Under the pieces are notes generated by a model, which ran no database searches, was not told where the DNA came from, and was given only the letters and a program-made list of their open reading frames with translations. This document shows positions 5,646 through 12,683 of a stretch of 20,579 nucleotides of DNA, one piece after another (the stretch's first letter is position 1; the number at the start of each line of letters is the position of its first letter). The position numbers were made by a program, and so were the translations under genes. Source of the stretch: a virus. Location: IMG/VR virus record IMGVR_UViG_3300010211_000013, positions 1-20,579 of that record. One strand, written 5' to 3'.

Positions 5646-6242
5646 ATGGCCAACACTTTCCAGACCGTGACGGTCGAAAGCTTGCCTGTCATTACCCACG
5701 AAGATGTTCGCGTCATCACAACCGAACTGCTGGCGAATCTCTACGGCACCGAGCCGAAGAATCTGCGTATGAACTTTGCCAACAACGAAGATCGATTCGT
5801 TTCTGGCAAACATTTCTTCAAGCTCGAAGGCGAACCACTACGAGAATTCAAGAGCTTGCACAAAGCCAATGATGTTGGCTTTGTGGAAATCTCCCCCCGA
5901 GCCAAGCACCTAACCCTCTGGACCGAACGCGGCGCCGCCCGCCACGCCAAGATGCTCGACACCGACGAGGCCTGGGAGGTCTTCGAGAAGCTGGAGGACT
6001 GCTACTTCGGCGTCGGCAAGGACCACCCCACCACCGCCTTCCCCACCTATCAGCGCGCCCTGGTCACCATTGAGCACGGCAAGATCACCAGCATCCTGGA
6101 CCTCGAAGGCTGCAGCCTGGTCGAGACCAAGGGCTTGTGGACGGTCCGCGAGAACCTGCGCATCGTGATCGACCAGCTGAGCTGGCTGCAGGGCGAGGCG
6201 TCCGGCGAGGCGTTGGAGCGGCGGCTGAAGCCGTTGGGCTGA
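5646..6242 (+). CDS. ORF6N-domain phage regulatory protein (putative antirepressor)
   Basis: This 198-residue protein starts at ATG 5646, eight bases after AGGAG. Residues about 12-105 match the ORF6N domain pattern: LPVITHEDVRVITTELLANL, then YGTEPKNLRMNFANNEDRFV and SGKHFFKLEGEPL. That domain is found in phage DNA-binding and antirepressor proteins. The continuation (LTLWTERGAARHAKMLDTDE then AWEVFEKLEDCYF) is typical of its C-terminal side. The frame extends upstream to GTG 5427 without a stop, but the strong ribosome binding site and the RNA structure argue for 5646. A C4-type RNA could mask this site, which fits an antirepressor role. The gene is convergent with the nuclease-like gene at 6318. 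Confidence 0.8.
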   Translation: MANTFQTVTVESLPVITHEDVRVITTELLANLYGTEPKNLRMNFANNEDRFVSGKHFFKLEGEPLREFKSLHKANDVGFVEISPRAKHLTLWTERGAARHAKMLDTDEAWEVFEKLEDCYFGVGKDHPTTAFPTYQRALVTIEHGKITSILDLEGCSLVETKGLWTVRENLRIVIDQLSWLQGEASGEALERRLKPLG

Positions 6243-6248
6243 GGCAGG

Positions 6249-6292
6249 GCGGCTGAAAGCCGCTTGGAAGAGGCACCGCCGGGCGCGGTGCC
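6249..6292. terminator. Paired hairpins between convergent genes
   Basis: GCGGCT/AGCCGC (6249-6263, loop GAA) is followed by GGCACCGC/GCGGTGCC (6272-6292, loop CGGGC). They sit in the 75-base gap between two genes that end toward each other. No long T run follows, so termination in either direction is an inference from position and stem strength. Confidence 0.5.
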
Positions 6293-6317
6293 CCTGGTTT
6301 CGAGGATGAGCTTGGAT

Positions 6318-7292
6318 CTATTCCTTCAACGCCGGGATCAGCTGGTGCAACTGGTCCACTTTCTCGTGCGTCTGTTTCACGAGGTTCCGGATGTCATCGA
6401 AGAGCTGTTCGGCTTCCTTGGCTGGCGTGAGATCGCCCGCCGTAGCCACGTTCAGTTGCACAGCGATGGGGCAGTGATCGGAGAGCGCGAGGCGCTGCTC
6501 GTCGGCGTCGCTGATCTGGATCTGTTCGAATGAGCCTGCGACCATCATCTTGGCAGCCTGCTCATCAAGGATGATGTGATCGATGTACTTGGGGTAGCGA
6601 CCGCCGAGACATTTGGAATCCACTCCCTCGACAGCGCGCACCAGATCCAGGGGTGGCGGGTCTGCGTCATCGATCTCGAGATAGAACCCCTCGTTGGGCA
6701 CGTCGAAGCGGCGGTTGAAGTCTCCCAAGACGATGAAAGGAATGTCCTCCTCGGTGCGCTCGTCGATCCACTGCTCCAAGATGGGCAGCTGTTCGGCGAG
6801 CTTCCGGCAATTTCGGTTGTCCGTGTCGAGTGGAGCGTCGAAGCACGCGCTTTTCAGATGCACTGCGAGCAGACGTAGATGCTGGCCTCCTATCTTGACG
6901 ATGATGTCCGTTCCGCGGCGGACGCTCCCGTCGAGCGATAGCCCGACGAAATCCTCATCGGCGACGACGTCGATACCTTTGCGTACCGCGAAGCCAGTCC
7001 GCTGGACATTGTTGCGGTCGGAGAAGAAGAAGTCGTACTCGCTCCTTGGGAATACTCTGGCAGCGGCTTCAGGCCCGTCGACTTCTTGCAGGGCGATGAT
7101 GTCCGCGTCGAGCTCTGCAGCCAGCTGGGACAGGGCATCGTAGTCGGCATCGTCACGCTTGACGGCGCCGACATTGTTCTCGGCCCGGAGATGCTCGATG
7201 TTCCAGGTGGCGATCTTGACGATATCGGCCGAGGCGAGGCTGACGAAAGCCAGTAAACAAGGCAGCAGGATCCACTTCGTGTAGTTCTTCAT
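6318..7292 (-). CDS. Exported endonuclease/exonuclease/phosphatase-family protein
   Basis: Predicted metal-dependent phosphoesterase of the DNase I-like EEP superfamily; the substrate cannot be read from sequence. The signal peptide is MKNYTKWILLPCLLAFVSLA, with cleavage near SADIV. Family motifs occur in order: TWNIEHL with N31, ALQEVD with metal ligand E70, LAVHLKS with H145, LGDFNRRFD with D191 and N193, IDHIIL with D238, and SDHCPIA with D272 and catalytic H273. All key residues are present. Residues about 288-324 form a helical, possibly coiled-coil tail beyond the usual fold. Start ATG 7292 has AAGGA six bases upstream. At 324 residues it is normal for an exported EEP protein. It looks like a host or cargo gene, not a phage structural one. 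Confidence 0.9.
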   Translation of the reverse strand: MKNYTKWILLPCLLAFVSLASADIVKIATWNIEHLRAENNVGAVKRDDADYDALSQLAAELDADIIALQEVDGPEAAARVFPRSEYDFFFSDRNNVQRTGFAVRKGIDVVADEDFVGLSLDGSVRRGTDIIVKIGGQHLRLLAVHLKSACFDAPLDTDNRNCRKLAEQLPILEQWIDERTEEDIPFIVLGDFNRRFDVPNEGFYLEIDDADPPPLDLVRAVEGVDSKCLGGRYPKYIDHIILDEQAAKMMVAGSFEQIQISDADEQRLALSDHCPIAVQLNVATAGDLTPAKEAEQLFDDIRNLVKQTHEKVDQLHQLIPALKE

Positions 7293-7687
7293 AGCATTTC
7301 CTTCGCGCGAGTTTTAGTGAACGGGCGTTTGGGGGCGGCGACTTGCCGCAAACAATGCCACCTTAGTCTAGGCCGGAAATATTCAAAACGTGTGTACTCG
7401 TCAAAGCTTGAGGGGGCGTGATGGAGGCGCTCTACGACGGGAAGTTCGGGGCGGAGGAGGTGGCAGAGCGGAGGATGCATTAGGTACCGGGGAGGAGTGC
7501 GGCATACGCTCTTGCCTGTGCTGGGAGGCTGTGCTGTACTGATATGGCAGTCCGATGCGGCTGCGAACACAACCCCCCCCTTGTATATCCGTTAGGATAC
7601 AAGGCATAGCCAGTACGAGTGACTCGACTGGTTCCCGTCTCTGCCTTGCGGGCATGCGGGCTTCGATCATCAGAATTGAGGCCGCTT
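7293..7687. other. 395-base intergenic region without a supported gene
   Basis: Short frames occur on both strands, but none has a plausible start plus coherent protein. A 20-codon frame from ATG 7424 (MEALYDGKFGAEEVAERRMH) might be a gene fragment. The main structure is a palindrome at 7579-7604. The region presumably carries the promoter of the leftward EEP gene and of the rightward HNH gene. Confidence 0.5.
7579..7604. promoter_or_regulatory. Imperfect palindrome, possible operator
   Basis: CCTTGTAT at 7579-7586 and ATACAAGG at 7597-7604 are perfectly complementary, with a ten-base centre that is itself partly symmetric (ATCC, GGAT). It lies 84 bases upstream of the HNH start. The form is like repressor operators of Xre-type regulators, but no such regulator is adjacent. 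Confidence 0.35.
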
Positions 7688-8047
7688 ATGTCCAGAAATC
7701 TCTCAAAACCCCGCGCTCGTTCGTTCAAACTCCAGTCCGGCCGCTGTTTCTATTGCGGTGCGCCGATGTGGTTGGAGAATCCCGAAGCCTTTGCGAAACG
7801 TCACGGCCTATCCAAAGGGCTCGTGCCGCTTCTCAAGTGTACCGGCGAGCATTTGTTGCCTCGATCCGAGGGCGGCGATGCATCTCAGTCCAACATCGTT
7901 GCGGCCTGCTGGCACTGCAATGCGACCCGGCACAGGGCGAAGCATCCGCTGGATCCGCCCGCCTACAAGCAGCGTGTCGGAAAGCGTTTGCGTCAAGGAA
8001 AATGGCATCCTCCGGCGGTCCGGCGGCTCTTGGGCGCGGCTAGATAG
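7688..8047 (+). CDS. HNH endonuclease
   Basis: A 119-residue HNH-family nuclease. I place the start at ATG 7688, with GAGG six bases upstream, although the frame is open from GTG 7619. Zinc-binding pairs are C20-x-x-C23 (CFYCG) and C74-x-x-C77 (CWHC). Between them GEHLLPRSEGG carries the catalytic H55, and NIVAACWHCNATRHRAKH completes the beta-beta-alpha metal fold with N69 and H82. Small HNH proteins of this form occur in phages, often near terminase, and as mobile or restriction nucleases. Here no terminase is adjacent, so the role is open. Its basic C-terminus (KQRVGKRLRQGKWHPPAVRR) suits nucleic-acid binding. Confidence 0.85.
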   Translation: MSRNLSKPRARSFKLQSGRCFYCGAPMWLENPEAFAKRHGLSKGLVPLLKCTGEHLLPRSEGGDASQSNIVAACWHCNATRHRAKHPLDPPAYKQRVGKRLRQGKWHPPAVRRLLGAAR

Positions 8048-8162
8048 AGGGCGCTTGCCGCAAGGCCCGAATCGGGCTTCTGGACGAGCGGTTCTTGGAC
8101 GGCAAAACCTTGAGTGATATGGTTTTACCGTCGGAGTGATGACCTGACACCTTCAAGCCGAG

Positions 8163-8255
8163 AGCCCCTTGGGCTGGGACATTCGCCGTGCTGCGGAGCT
8201 TGACCGCATCCGGCGAGCCGGACTCATCATCCGGACCCAGCCCAAGGGGCTTTTT
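8163..8255 (+). terminator. 16-bp inverted repeat followed by a T run
   Basis: AGCCCCTTGGGCTGGG (8163-8178) and CCCAGCCCAAGGGGCT (8236-8251) are perfect complements, followed by T residues through 8255. The 57-base interior contains further GC-rich arms (CCGGCGAGCCGG). It may be a terminator after the HNH gene or a regulatory hairpin in the leader of the next gene. Confidence 0.6.
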
Positions 8256-8296
8256 CGTGCCCTGATTCAATGAGCCAACCCACGGAGAGAAACAGC

Positions 8297-8428
8297 ATGT
8301 CTGACCAAGCGAACTTGCACCGCGCAGTCGACCGTTGCGCGGATTCCATCGAATCCTTTTCCGTGAGTCATATTCATGAGCACCATCATCTCCATCCACG
8401 GTTACGACATCCATTACATCGACGATGA
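8297..8428 (+). CDS. Putative 43-residue leader peptide
   Basis: ATG 8297 follows GGAGAG (8284-8289) at a good spacing. The frame reads MSDQANLHRAVDRCADSIES, then FSVSHIHEHHHLHPRLRHPL and HRR. It overlaps the start of the regulator gene at 8376 by 53 bases in another frame. The regulator's own start has only a weak site (GTGAG), so translation of this frame may help load ribosomes there. The His/Arg-rich end is probably not a folded protein. Confidence 0.35.
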   Translation: MSDQANLHRAVDRCADSIESFSVSHIHEHHHLHPRLRHPLHRR

Positions 8429-9167
8429 GCCGACCATCCAGGATCTGGATCTGGCCAAGCGGCTTGGGTATGAGCGTCCGCGAGCGATTCGCGATCTCAT
8501 TAAACGGCTTCTGAGAGAGAAAAAGCTCAACGAAATCAATATTTGCCGTACCGTGGAGCAAACCCCGGGAGAATCTGGTAGGCCGTCGGAGGTGTTTTAC
8601 CTCGATGAATTTGCCAGTTTGAAAGTGACGGTGAAATCCGAGGCCGCCAAGGCTGACGAGATCACCGACGAAATCATCCAGGTCTTCATCGACGCGCGAA
8701 AGGGCGTGAAGCCGGCCGATTCGTCCAGCCAGTACGTCTACGACGTCGAGTTCCAGGTGGCCGAGGTCGCCGCGCGCATGCTGCGGATGTCCGACACCAG
8801 CAAAATCCGCATGCTCGCGTCCATCTGCGAAATCAAGGGCGTTCCCAGCACGTTCCTCCCGGCCTATGTCGACGAGCCGCAGGTCCGGGCGATGACCGCG
8901 CTGCTCAAGGAGCATGGCAGCTCGCTGTCCGCGAAGGCGGCCAATCTGGCCCTGCTGGATATGGGGTTCCTTGAGGAGTTGGAGCGCAAGGGCTCGAAAG
9001 GCGACATCAAGCGGTTCAAGAGCCTGACCGAGAAGGGAGTGCGCTACGGTCGCAACGAGACCAGTCCGCAGAACCCGCGCGAGACGCAGCCGCTGTACTT
9101 TGTGGATCGGTTCCCGGAGTTGTTGGGATTGATCGAGACGCATCTGGGTAAGAACAAGGCCGCCTGA
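8376..9167 (+). CDS. Phage antirepressor/regulator-like protein
   Basis: This 263-residue cytoplasmic protein has the look of a phage regulatory protein. Residues about 18-60 (PTIQDLDLAKRLGYERPRAI then RDLIKRLLREKKL) resemble an N-terminal DNA-binding segment of Rha or antirepressor proteins. Residues about 70-108 (GRPSEVFYLDEFASLKVTVK then SEAAKADEITDEIIQVFIDA) match the pattern shared by P22-type antirepressors and Rha, where a 'YLNE..A' motif precedes 'SxxxKA..V...V...F'. The C-terminal half is alpha-helical with no motif I recognise. It is the second such regulator in the window after the ORF6N gene. It is convergent with the leftward phage genes ending at 9246. Confidence 0.6.
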   Translation: MSTIISIHGYDIHYIDDEPTIQDLDLAKRLGYERPRAIRDLIKRLLREKKLNEINICRTVEQTPGESGRPSEVFYLDEFASLKVTVKSEAAKADEITDEIIQVFIDARKGVKPADSSSQYVYDVEFQVAEVAARMLRMSDTSKIRMLASICEIKGVPSTFLPAYVDEPQVRAMTALLKEHGSSLSAKAANLALLDMGFLEELERKGSKGDIKRFKSLTEKGVRYGRNETSPQNPRETQPLYFVDRFPELLGLIETHLGKNKAA

Positions 9168-9222
9168 GACGGAGGCAGGGAAGGGCCAGGGAGGGCCGTA
9201 GCAAGGATGCCGCGATCATGCC

Positions 9223-9247
9223 GAGCCCCGATGCGCTTCCGGGGCTC
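9223..9247. terminator. Hairpin between convergent genes
   Basis: GAGCCCCG (9223-9230) pairs with CGGGGCTC (9240-9247) across a nine-base loop. It overlaps the TGA of the leftward gene ending at 9246 and lies 56 bases after the rightward gene. No T run is present, so this is a position-based call. Confidence 0.5.
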
Positions 9248-9377
9248 ACTCGCTCCGCAGCTCCTCCCGGATCGTGTCCCGCACCACCTTGAGCGCCGGC
9301 ACGTCGCTGAGGAAATGCCATCCGCCGACCGGCTGGGCGCTATCGATCCACTCGACGAGCACCAGTCTCGCCTCCAT
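9246..9377 (-). CDS. Small phage protein, probably truncated
   Basis: A 43-residue protein: MEARLVLVEWIDSAQPVGGW then HFLSDVPALKVVRDTIREEL. The start shares one base with the preceding stop (TGATG), so translation is coupled. From memory, phage proteins with the pattern 'V.W.DS......W.FL.DLP.L.VV' are usually about 70-80 residues and continue with a 'SVGWL' segment. Here the pattern breaks after LKVV and ends RDTIREELRSE, which suggests truncation or frameshift. Function unknown; it is the last gene of the leftward head-tail block. Confidence 0.55.
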   Translation of the reverse strand: MEARLVLVEWIDSAQPVGGWHFLSDVPALKVVRDTIREELRSE

Positions 9378-9769
9378 CACCAGACCTCGAACCGGCTGGC
9401 GAAGAGCTTGAGCCCGGGGATGCGGTCCTCGTCCCAGGCGGTTTCGACCCACTGGGCGCGCCAGGTCCCGTCACCCGGAATGATCGCGTGCTTGATCTTG
9501 TCCTCCATGTCCATCAGCCATGCGTGCTGAGCCTCCAGACCGCCCTCGTCGAGGGGGCGCACGTTCTCGCCGTAATAGACGACGATCTCCATCAGCGGGT
9601 CCCAGGGGTTGCCCTGCTGCTGCTCGCGCGTCACCGACAGCACCAGGCGTAGCAGCGGGTAGGATCGCGGCAGGATCGGCGTTTCGAAACCGATTCGGCA
9701 GGTCGCGAGTCCGGGGAGCGTCGCGCAGGCGTCGCGGATCCCTGCGAGCTTCTGGAAGGGGGAGGTCAT
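9377..9769 (-). CDS. Probable tail terminator/completion protein
   Basis: A 130-residue phage protein in the slot after a gp10-like gene and a connector-like gene. The middle (YPLLRLVLSVTREQQQGNPW then DPLMEIVVYYGENV) has the beta-rich pattern of tail terminators of the gpU/gp17 type, which cap the tail tube at the head end; this is a weak assignment by pattern and position. ATG 9769 is one base beyond the TGA of the upstream gene, with GAGAGG as ribosome binding site inside that gene. The stop overlaps the next start. No cysteine-rich or catalytic motif is seen. Confidence 0.45.
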   Translation of the reverse strand: MTSPFQKLAGIRDACATLPGLATCRIGFETPILPRSYPLLRLVLSVTREQQQGNPWDPLMEIVVYYGENVRPLDEGGLEAQHAWLMDMEDKIKHAIIPGDGTWRAQWVETAWDEDRIPGLKLFASRFEVW

Positions 9770-9770
9770 T

Positions 9771-10067
9771 TCAGGCCCTCTCGATCGGGATCGTCAGCAA
9801 GGCCCCCGAGGCGGCCGCCAGAGCTTTCTTGGCTTGCTCCAGCGCTTCCTTGTACTGCGCCCGATAGGCCGCGAGCTTGAGGGCGTAAGCATCCTCGTCA
9901 GTCTGCTGGTAATGCAGGCACAGCAGGACGTAGACCCGCAGCATAACGAGGCGATCGCGCCAGGCTGCGGTGAAGGCTGCGATCGCGTCGACGTCAGCCG
10001 TGGCGAGCGCCTCGATCTCGGGCGTGACCAGTTCTTTCAGGGTGAGGTCGTAGTAGGTGAGGGTCAT
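9771..10067 (-). CDS. Small helical phage protein, possible head-tail connector
   Basis: A 98-residue all-alpha protein (MTLTYYDLTLKELVTPEIEA at the start). The later part, KLAAYRAQYKEALEQAKKAL, forms a long helix. AGGAG lies seven bases before ATG 10067 and overlaps the TAG of the upstream gp10-like gene. Small helical proteins next to portal and gp10 genes are often head completion adaptors, but here the assignment rests only on location. Tight spacing on both sides indicates one operon. Confidence 0.45.
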   Translation of the reverse strand: MTLTYYDLTLKELVTPEIEALATADVDAIAAFTAAWRDRLVMLRVYVLLCLHYQQTDEDAYALKLAAYRAQYKEALEQAKKALAAASGALLTIPIERA

Positions 10068-10076
10068 GGTGGTCTC

Positions 10077-10523
10077 CTATCGGCTGATCCGGTTCCAGGC
10101 CTCGGCGGCGATGCGGGCGAATTGTCGGGCGATCGCCGTGCGAGCGCGCACGAGGTAGGGATCGCCCTTGTAGCCCGGATGGTGGACGACCTTCGCGAAG
10201 ACGAACCCGTTTCCCGCCGCCCAACGCAACGCCTTGCGGTTCCTGGGGCGGATCTCGTGCGGTTTGGTGCCCCAGTGGACGAACGGTGCGTGCGGGGCGA
10301 CGCTGAGGTCGTGGTAGATCTCGTAGCGGTCCTCGCCGATCCGCCGGATCTTGAGCGAGCGCACCAGAGCACCCGAGCGGCTGTGACGCTCGGCCCCAGC
10401 CAGGGCTTGCTCGTAGGCATCCTGAGCGGTCTCCTGCGTGACCTCGCGACGCAGGTCTGGGACCAGCTGCAGCATCCGCCGGCGCAGCGCGGCGATCGAC
10501 GGGCGAACCTCGATCTGGAGCAT
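10077..10523 (-). CDS. HK97 gp10-like head-tail joining protein
   Basis: A 148-residue protein resembling the HK97 gp10 family, which joins head and tail in siphophages. The diagnostic stretch is YEIYHDLSVAPHAPFVHWGT at about residues 68-87, followed by KPHEIRPRNRKALRWAAGNG, FVFAKVVHHPGYKGDPYL and a terminal helix (ARTAIARQFARIAAEAW). The length is normal for the family. Its ATG (10523) shares one base with the portal stop (TGATG), so it is translationally coupled to the portal gene. In most siphophages this gene lies after the capsid gene; here it follows portal directly and is on the strand opposite to capsid. Confidence 0.8.
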   Translation of the reverse strand: MLQIEVRPSIAALRRRMLQLVPDLRREVTQETAQDAYEQALAGAERHSRSGALVRSLKIRRIGEDRYEIYHDLSVAPHAPFVHWGTKPHEIRPRNRKALRWAAGNGFVFAKVVHHPGYKGDPYLVRARTAIARQFARIAAEAWNRISR

Positions 10524-11830
10524 CAGGTCGCTCCGGGCCCGCGCTCGTGCGCGCCTTCGTCCTCGGCCTCGAGCAGGGCGGCCAGCTCGTCTTCCTCGGC
10601 GGCCGCGAAGCTCAGGGCGACGATCTGCTTGCGCTTGGCGCGCAGCGCCGCGTCGCTGAATCCCGTGGTCTGCATCGCCGCCAGCTCGTCAAGCTCGACG
10701 CCGACGTCGGTCAGGGCATAGTCGTCGTCCCAGCTGGTGGTGACGCGGTTACGTATCCCGAGCCAGCGGCAGACCAGATCCAGCGTGCGCCGCTCCAGAT
10801 CCTCCATCTTGCCCGCCCATTTACTCAGTGAGCTGTTGAGCTGCTGGAAGCGGATCTTGAGCGCAATGCCGCTTTCCGTGCGGTCCGGGGCCTCGATTTG
10901 GTGACCGACGCGGCGAATGCGCTCGTCGAGCTTGTCGATGCGCTCAAGGTAGATGCGCGCCGGACCCTCGCTCGGGGCGATGAAGGCCGGCGTATCCCCG
11001 GAGTGGACCAGCATGTTATGGGTGCCGATCTGGGCCGCCACCGTCGCCGCCTCGAACTGGCTGGTCTGCTCGGGCGGGATTTGGTAGGTCAGCAGGCTGA
11101 AGGTCTGCGAACGCAGGATCTCGTCGAGCTCCGAGTGCAGATTGAACAGCCGGCGCGAGAGGTCGGCGATCTGGGAGAACTCGCCCTCGGACGGAAACTC
11201 GCCCTCGGCGAAGGCGAGGACCGGACAGACGCCCAGGGCGTGCGTGCCGGACTCGATCTCCCGCTCCCCCTCGTGTACCCACCAGCGCGTCGCGTCCCAG
11301 CCGCGCAGCTGGGATCCGTCCTGGATCTCGATCGAGGCCAGGGCCCCGTTGTCCGCCAGCGCGTACTCCACGACCCGCTCCGGATCGATGCGCGTCAGAT
11401 AGGGAACGCTCCGGGTCTCGAGCTGCTCGGCCCGGGTCCCCCCGGTCGCGCGCGGCATGTCGACCAGCAGCAGCATGACCCCGCGCGCCTTGGCCTCGAT
11501 GGTGAAGGTCGACCAGAACACGTCGAGGCTGTCCCCCTGCCAGTTGCAGTCGTCAAGGAACAGGGTGAGCAGATCGTTGCCGCCGGTGTCGCGCTGCGGG
11601 CGGCGTTGCGCCAGATACCCGGAAAAGCGCTCGCAGGCCGACTTGAGATCGTTGACGTAGTAGGCGACCTGATTGCGGCGCGCGAACTTCTCGTCGCCCT
11701 CGCGGGGGTACTGGATCAGGTACGTCGGACCGGTCAGGGACGTGCCGTCGCTGGTGGTCGCGGGACGGAATCCGCCGGTCCTGTGCAGGGCCTCGGCGAT
11801 GAAGCGGAAACGGGCGGTATCGAGGTGCAT
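10523..11830 (-). CDS. Phage portal protein
   Basis: Likely portal, the dodecameric ring at the capsid vertex through which DNA passes. From ATG 11830 it has 435 residues; a TTG at 11860 would add ten. I prefer 11830 because the family-like sequence begins there (MHLDTARFRFIAEALHRTGG). Portal-like features are ARRNQVAYYVNDLKSACERF then SGYLAQRRP near residues 50-80, the wing-like stretch GVMLLLVDMP, and a helical segment (LDERIRRVGHQIEAPDRTES then GIALKIRFQQLNSSLSKWAG) typical of the stem/clip region of DUF4055- or SPP1-type portals. The C-terminus is acidic. It leads a leftward operon and diverges from the scaffold gene. Confidence 0.75.
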   Translation of the reverse strand: MHLDTARFRFIAEALHRTGGFRPATTSDGTSLTGPTYLIQYPREGDEKFARRNQVAYYVNDLKSACERFSGYLAQRRPQRDTGGNDLLTLFLDDCNWQGDSLDVFWSTFTIEAKARGVMLLLVDMPRATGGTRAEQLETRSVPYLTRIDPERVVEYALADNGALASIEIQDGSQLRGWDATRWWVHEGEREIESGTHALGVCPVLAFAEGEFPSEGEFSQIADLSRRLFNLHSELDEILRSQTFSLLTYQIPPEQTSQFEAATVAAQIGTHNMLVHSGDTPAFIAPSEGPARIYLERIDKLDERIRRVGHQIEAPDRTESGIALKIRFQQLNSSLSKWAGKMEDLERRTLDLVCRWLGIRNRVTTSWDDDYALTDVGVELDELAAMQTTGFSDAALRAKRKQIVALSFAAAEEDELAALLEAEDEGAHERGPGAT

Positions 11831-11949
11831 GCCGAGTCCATAGGCAGGAGGTTTTCTCAAACCTATTTCAATCCTGCGTCATTTAGCGGCACATCGTGTC
11901 GCGCCCAGTTGCCAGACTCGCGCCCAAGCACACCGCCGCGAGGGCACCC
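11831..11949. promoter_or_regulatory. Divergent intergenic region of the structural module
   Basis: These 119 bases separate the leftward portal operon from the rightward scaffold-capsid operon and must hold two promoters or lie within longer transcripts. A TTGAAA at 11873-11868 on the minus strand is a possible -35 box for the portal side, but no convincing -10 follows. The stretch around 11850-11890 is locally AT-rich. Confidence 0.3.
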
Positions 11950-12669
11950 ATGGATATCGAGGAACTGAAAGAGACGCTGGGCGAGGAGCGCTACACCGCT
12001 CTCGCCGCCCATGTGGCCGACCTGGAAGGGCAGCGCGACGCCGCCCGCAACGAGTCGATCAAGCACCGCCAGGGGCTGAAGACCAAGGTCGCCGAGCTCG
12101 AGAAGACCAACACCGAACTCACGCGCAGCCGCGACGAGATGCTCGAGCGCCTGGGCGTCGATTCGCTGGAGGCGCTCGCCGACCTGGATCCAAAGGGGCA
12201 GGCCGAAGCCGCCAAGCAGTTCGAGGTCAAGCTCAAACGCCTGGAGAAAGAGCTGTCCGACAAGACCGCCGCCTATGGCGAACTCGACGCGCGCTATCGC
12301 GGCTCGCTCAAGAGCTCGGCCATGCAGCAGGCGCTGGCCGGGCACGACTGGGTGGACCGCGAACTGGTCACGGCCTTCGTTTCCCAGCGCCTGGACTGGG
12401 ACGAGGACCAGGTCGTATTCAAGACCAACGACGGCGGCCTGGTGCCGCTCGATGACGGCATCAAGACGCTGACCAAGGAGCGTCCGCATCTTTTGAAGAG
12501 CGCCGGGGCGGGAGGTTCCGGGTATCGCGGCGGCCAGTCGGCGAACGGCGAGGCCAAAACCAAGAACCCCTGGGCCAAAGAGTCGCGCAACATCACTGAG
12601 CAGATTGCCCTGATGCGCGATGACCCGGCCCGCGCCGAGCAGCTTAAGGCCGCTGCCGGCGTCAGCTGA
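11950..12669 (+). CDS. Phage scaffold protein
   Basis: A 239-residue protein placed directly before the major capsid gene, as scaffolds are. ATG 11950 has GAGGG about six bases upstream; a GTG at 11896 is less likely. The N-terminal half is strongly helical and coiled-coil (HVADLEGQRDAARNESIKHR then VAELEKTNTELTRSRDEMLE and KRLEKELSDKTAAYGELDAR). A mid-region segment (VDRELVTAFVSQRLDWDEDQ) precedes a Gly-rich, flexible linker and a charged tail (ITEQIALMRDDPARAEQLKA), which in scaffolds contacts the capsid protein. Composition (Glu, Lys, Ala, few aromatics) fits a proteolysed or released assembly chaperone. The next gene starts 14 bases on. Confidence 0.8.
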   Translation: MDIEELKETLGEERYTALAAHVADLEGQRDAARNESIKHRQGLKTKVAELEKTNTELTRSRDEMLERLGVDSLEALADLDPKGQAEAAKQFEVKLKRLEKELSDKTAAYGELDARYRGSLKSSAMQQALAGHDWVDRELVTAFVSQRLDWDEDQVVFKTNDGGLVPLDDGIKTLTKERPHLLKSAGAGGSGYRGGQSANGEAKTKNPWAKESRNITEQIALMRDDPARAEQLKAAAGVS

Positions 12670-12683
12670 ACAGGTAACTCATC

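Noticed and set aside
10898-11968. Plus-strand 356-residue ORF
   Set aside because: It is the antisense shadow of the portal gene, with Arg/Gly/Asp-biased composition typical of GC-rich antisense frames.
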